Assembly (NCBI GenBank): GCA_013399015.1
Contig: VWZX01000996.1
Location: 1,559,052 to 1,623,051, forward strand
Origin: Galbula dea
Taxonomy: Eukaryota; Chordata; Aves; Piciformes; Galbulidae
Length of the DNA stretch: 64,000 nucleotides
Direction: 5' to 3'
In this document: positions 62,085-64,000 of the stretch, in pieces
How positions within the stretch are numbered: the stretch's first letter is position 1
Layout of the letters: every line of letters starts with the position of its first letter
Translations under genes and position numbers: made by a program
The notes under the pieces: model-generated
Seen by the model: the letters and a program-made list of their open reading frames with translations, nothing else
What the model was told of the DNA's origin: nothing
Database searches by the model: none

Positions 62085-62094
62085 TTTATTTATT
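62085..62094 (-). terminator. C1orf74 polyadenylation signal (two overlapping)
   Basis: TTTATTTATT on the plus strand gives two overlapping AATAAA on the minus strand, about 680 bases after the C1orf74 stop. This implies a 3' UTR ending about 200 bp from the TRAF3IP3 polyA site, so the two genes converge tail to tail. Confidence 0.55.
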
Positions 62095-62770
62095 GCCTTC
62101 CCTAAACGGGAGGTATCCAACCCTGGACCATGTCTACTGGTACCTGACAAAAAACCCCAGCTCAGGGAGGCTTTTTAGCCATTGTGTATAGCACATCCTG
62201 AGCAATAGTCCCATCTCCCCCACTGCAGGCCCAGCCTGGCCCCCCACCTCGTGGCCAAGCATCCTCACAGCCACATCCATATCCCTTTCACTGCCAGCAC
62301 ACATTAATTTGACAACAACTGGGGCTTTAAGCCACTTTTGGAGCTGCACTGTGCAGGTACAGTAGCACTTGCCCCTCGCTCAAGAGCTGGCTCAGCTATG
62401 AGGGGTGTGTGACAGCTTGCATGAGCAGCAGATATGGAGAAGACAATAAACTTCACAAATTCAAAGCACTTTGGTTTTCCAATTTTTCATTACTCCTCAG
62501 CTGTTCACAGCAAGTAACTATACTCTGACTTTACAGCGCACACTCCCCAGTCCAGCTGGAGGCTGCAGAACCGCTGTGAGTACGTACATCCACGCACTGG
62601 TCTTCTGGGAAACACAGGGGTTTGATTTGCAACTGGCCTATGAGGTCCACAGCCCAAGATAGTCAAAATTCAGCCTTTGACACTCAGGGGCCTCACATAT
62701 GGGAAACAGATCTCTCGCCTCAGTCCCTGATGCAAGTCAGAAACAAGCCAAAAAGTCTGAGATTTGTGTT

Positions 62771-63601
62771 TTATAAGGCAACTGCTTGAAGAGACACGAC
62801 CTCGCTCGCAATGCAGAGGTCTACAAAGTCACTCTGTGCACTGAAAGTCTCCTTCAGCTCGTGGCACCAGGTGTCCAGCACCTCCTTCAGCTCCATGCAG
62901 AGGCTCTCCGGGATGCTGAAGGAGTAGATCTGGACCCTGAGACCGTCCTTTATCCTGGGGCAGGAGGCCTGGACCGTGAACACTCTCAGCGGTGTCAGCG
63001 CCAGGCAGTTCTCGGCACCCTCCTCCATGGCAAAGGCATACACTGCTGGGTAGCCCAGCAGCACCCCAACGATGGTGCAGAGGTTCCAGCCCGTGGGGAC
63101 AACCTCACTGGAGGACACTGGGCCGGTGCTGGCGGCCTCGGCAGCCCCTAGGTGGGCAAGGAGATCGGTGAGGTGGCCCCTGATCTCCTCAACCTCCGCT
63201 GGCCCGCAGAGAGCCGGGCAACGCTTCCCTGCCGAGACGTCTATGAAGGGAGCGGGGCGAGCCTGCAGCACAGCCGCCAGCCTCCTCCGGGCGAGCCCCG
63301 GGTGCAGCAGCAGGGTCGAGCCCTCTGCGCCCAGCAAGTGGAGGCGGTGGGGGGCCATCCCGGCCTCCCTTAACCGTGCCAGGTACCGCCGCAGCTCGGC
63401 GAGCCCCGCCGCGCCGCAGTCGTAGAGCAAGGCCGGCTTCAGCCCCGCCGCCACCGCCAGCACCTCCCCGGCGAGCTGCAGGGCTCGGGCCGCCGGCATC
63501 CGCCGCCGCTGCCAGGGCCCTAGCTCCTCCCGCGCTGCCGCCACCAGCCCCGGCACCGACAGGGCGCTGCCGGCCGAGGCCTCCGCCTCCACCGTGCCCA
63601 T
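62771..63601 (-). CDS. C1orf74: UPF0739 protein, C1orf74 homologue
   Basis: Uncharacterised conserved vertebrate protein of unknown function, here 276 residues in one uninterrupted exon (human about 269). Conserved blocks are LAGEVLAVAAGLKPALLYDC near residue 45, a FIDVSAGKRCP motif near 130, then WNLCTIVGVLLGYPAVY, ENCLALTPLRVFT, IYSFSIPESL and DFVDLCIASEVVSLQAVAL at the C-terminus. I see no signal peptide or clear membrane segment. The ATG at 63601 is chosen because the family starts near there; the frame stays open 87 codons further upstream to an ATG at 63862, through CpG-rich promoter sequence. The gene converges on TRAF3IP3, as in human. Confidence 0.93.
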   Translation of the reverse strand: MGTVEAEASAGSALSVPGLVAAAREELGPWQRRRMPAARALQLAGEVLAVAAGLKPALLYDCGAAGLAELRRYLARLREAGMAPHRLHLLGAEGSTLLLHPGLARRRLAAVLQARPAPFIDVSAGKRCPALCGPAEVEEIRGHLTDLLAHLGAAEAASTGPVSSSEVVPTGWNLCTIVGVLLGYPAVYAFAMEEGAENCLALTPLRVFTVQASCPRIKDGLRVQIYSFSIPESLCMELKEVLDTWCHELKETFSAQSDFVDLCIASEVVSLQAVAL

Positions 63602-63770
63602 GGCCGCGGCGCCGCTACAGAGAATCCAACGCCGGGCATAAAGCTTCCGGGTCGGAGCGGCTAGGGCATGCCCGGAAAGGCGGCTCCGCCCCGGCCTGGG
63701 CGTGCCAGGAAAAGGCGCTCGGCTGCGGCCTAGGCTCAGGCCAGGGCCTGCCCGGGAAGGTTTGGGCTTT
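63150..63770. promoter_or_regulatory. CpG island at the C1orf74 5' end
   Basis: Dense CpG over the first half of the coding exon and about 150 bp upstream (CCGCCGCCACCGCC, GGCCGCGGCGCCGCT and similar). Typical housekeeping-type promoter without a TATA box in view. Confidence 0.7.
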
Positions 63771-64000
63771 AGCTGCTGCGCCGACAATGGAACGAACGTG
63801 TGGAAGCAGGCCCCTGCAGGAGCTTGAGGAAGCACCAAGGGGGATGTACAGCACAGAGCCATCTCCCAGCATGAGCCTGCTTTCAGCTTCAGGTGGCTTC
63901 TGGGAGCATGCAGAGCTGTTTAATTAAAATATTGATATGTACATGGTGTGATACATACCTGTAAAAAAAACCCCAACGCTGGAAGTGTCATCTTGCAGCT
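63602..64000. other. C1orf74 upstream flank to the window edge
   Basis: The GC-rich promoter part fades after about 63770 into ordinary sequence with a short A run at 63963. No further gene is visible. By conserved order IRF6 would be expected beyond the edge, but none of it is seen here. Confidence 0.6.

Noticed and set aside
1..64000. tRNA, rRNA, CRISPR, prokaryotic operon or retroviral gene content
   Set aside because: Nothing of these kinds was recognised; the spliced genes and CR1 repeats show a vertebrate nuclear locus.

Overview
The window is a vertebrate nuclear locus, almost certainly from a bird. The genes are split by short introns with GT-AG sites. The only recognisable interspersed repeats are avian CR1 LINE fragments. 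Gene order and strand match the human 1q32.2 block LAMB3(-) / G0S2(+) / HSD11B1(+) / TRAF3IP3(+) / C1orf74(-). The compact layout and the GC-rich first or last exons would suit an avian microchromosome, but that is inference. Comparisons with human proteins are from memory, not from alignments.

Layout. Positions 1-22,668 (minus strand) hold LAMB3, the laminin beta-3 chain. Twenty coding exons can be joined in phase, from the signal-peptide exon near 22,660 to the window edge, which cuts the gene about 115 codons before its expected end. One ambiguous base (10,316) falls between two LE-repeat exons and seems to hide missing sequence. Positions 22,670-32,200 are the shared 5' flank of LAMB3 and G0S2. 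They are non-coding as far as I can see, with CR1 pieces and a G/T-rich plus purine-rich block just before a TATA-containing GC-rich promoter. Positions 32,226-33,394 hold G0S2, a two-exon gene with an intact 101-residue protein. Positions 33,400-39,100 are intergenic. Positions 39,121-43,259 and 44,698-47,788 hold two complete tandem copies of an 11-beta-hydroxysteroid dehydrogenase 1 gene, with identical exon lengths and 293 residues each. Positions 48,770-61,870 hold TRAF3IP3, with fifteen coding exons and 528 residues. Positions 62,085-63,601 (minus) hold the C1orf74 homologue, a single coding exon under a CpG-rich promoter.

The genes are neighbours rather than one pathway. LAMB3 is an epithelial basement-membrane subunit. 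G0S2 restrains lipolysis, and HSD11B1 controls local glucocorticoid activation; both act in metabolic tissue. TRAF3IP3 is a membrane-anchored lymphoid adaptor, and C1orf74 is uncharacterised. I did not find a clearly new system. The most interesting points are the HSD11B1 pair (a sharp similarity switch inside exon 4, a divergent substrate-pocket residue, a CpG-rich last exon in one copy only), an in-frame optional 54-codon segment in TRAF3IP3, and the broken LE repeat in LAMB3.
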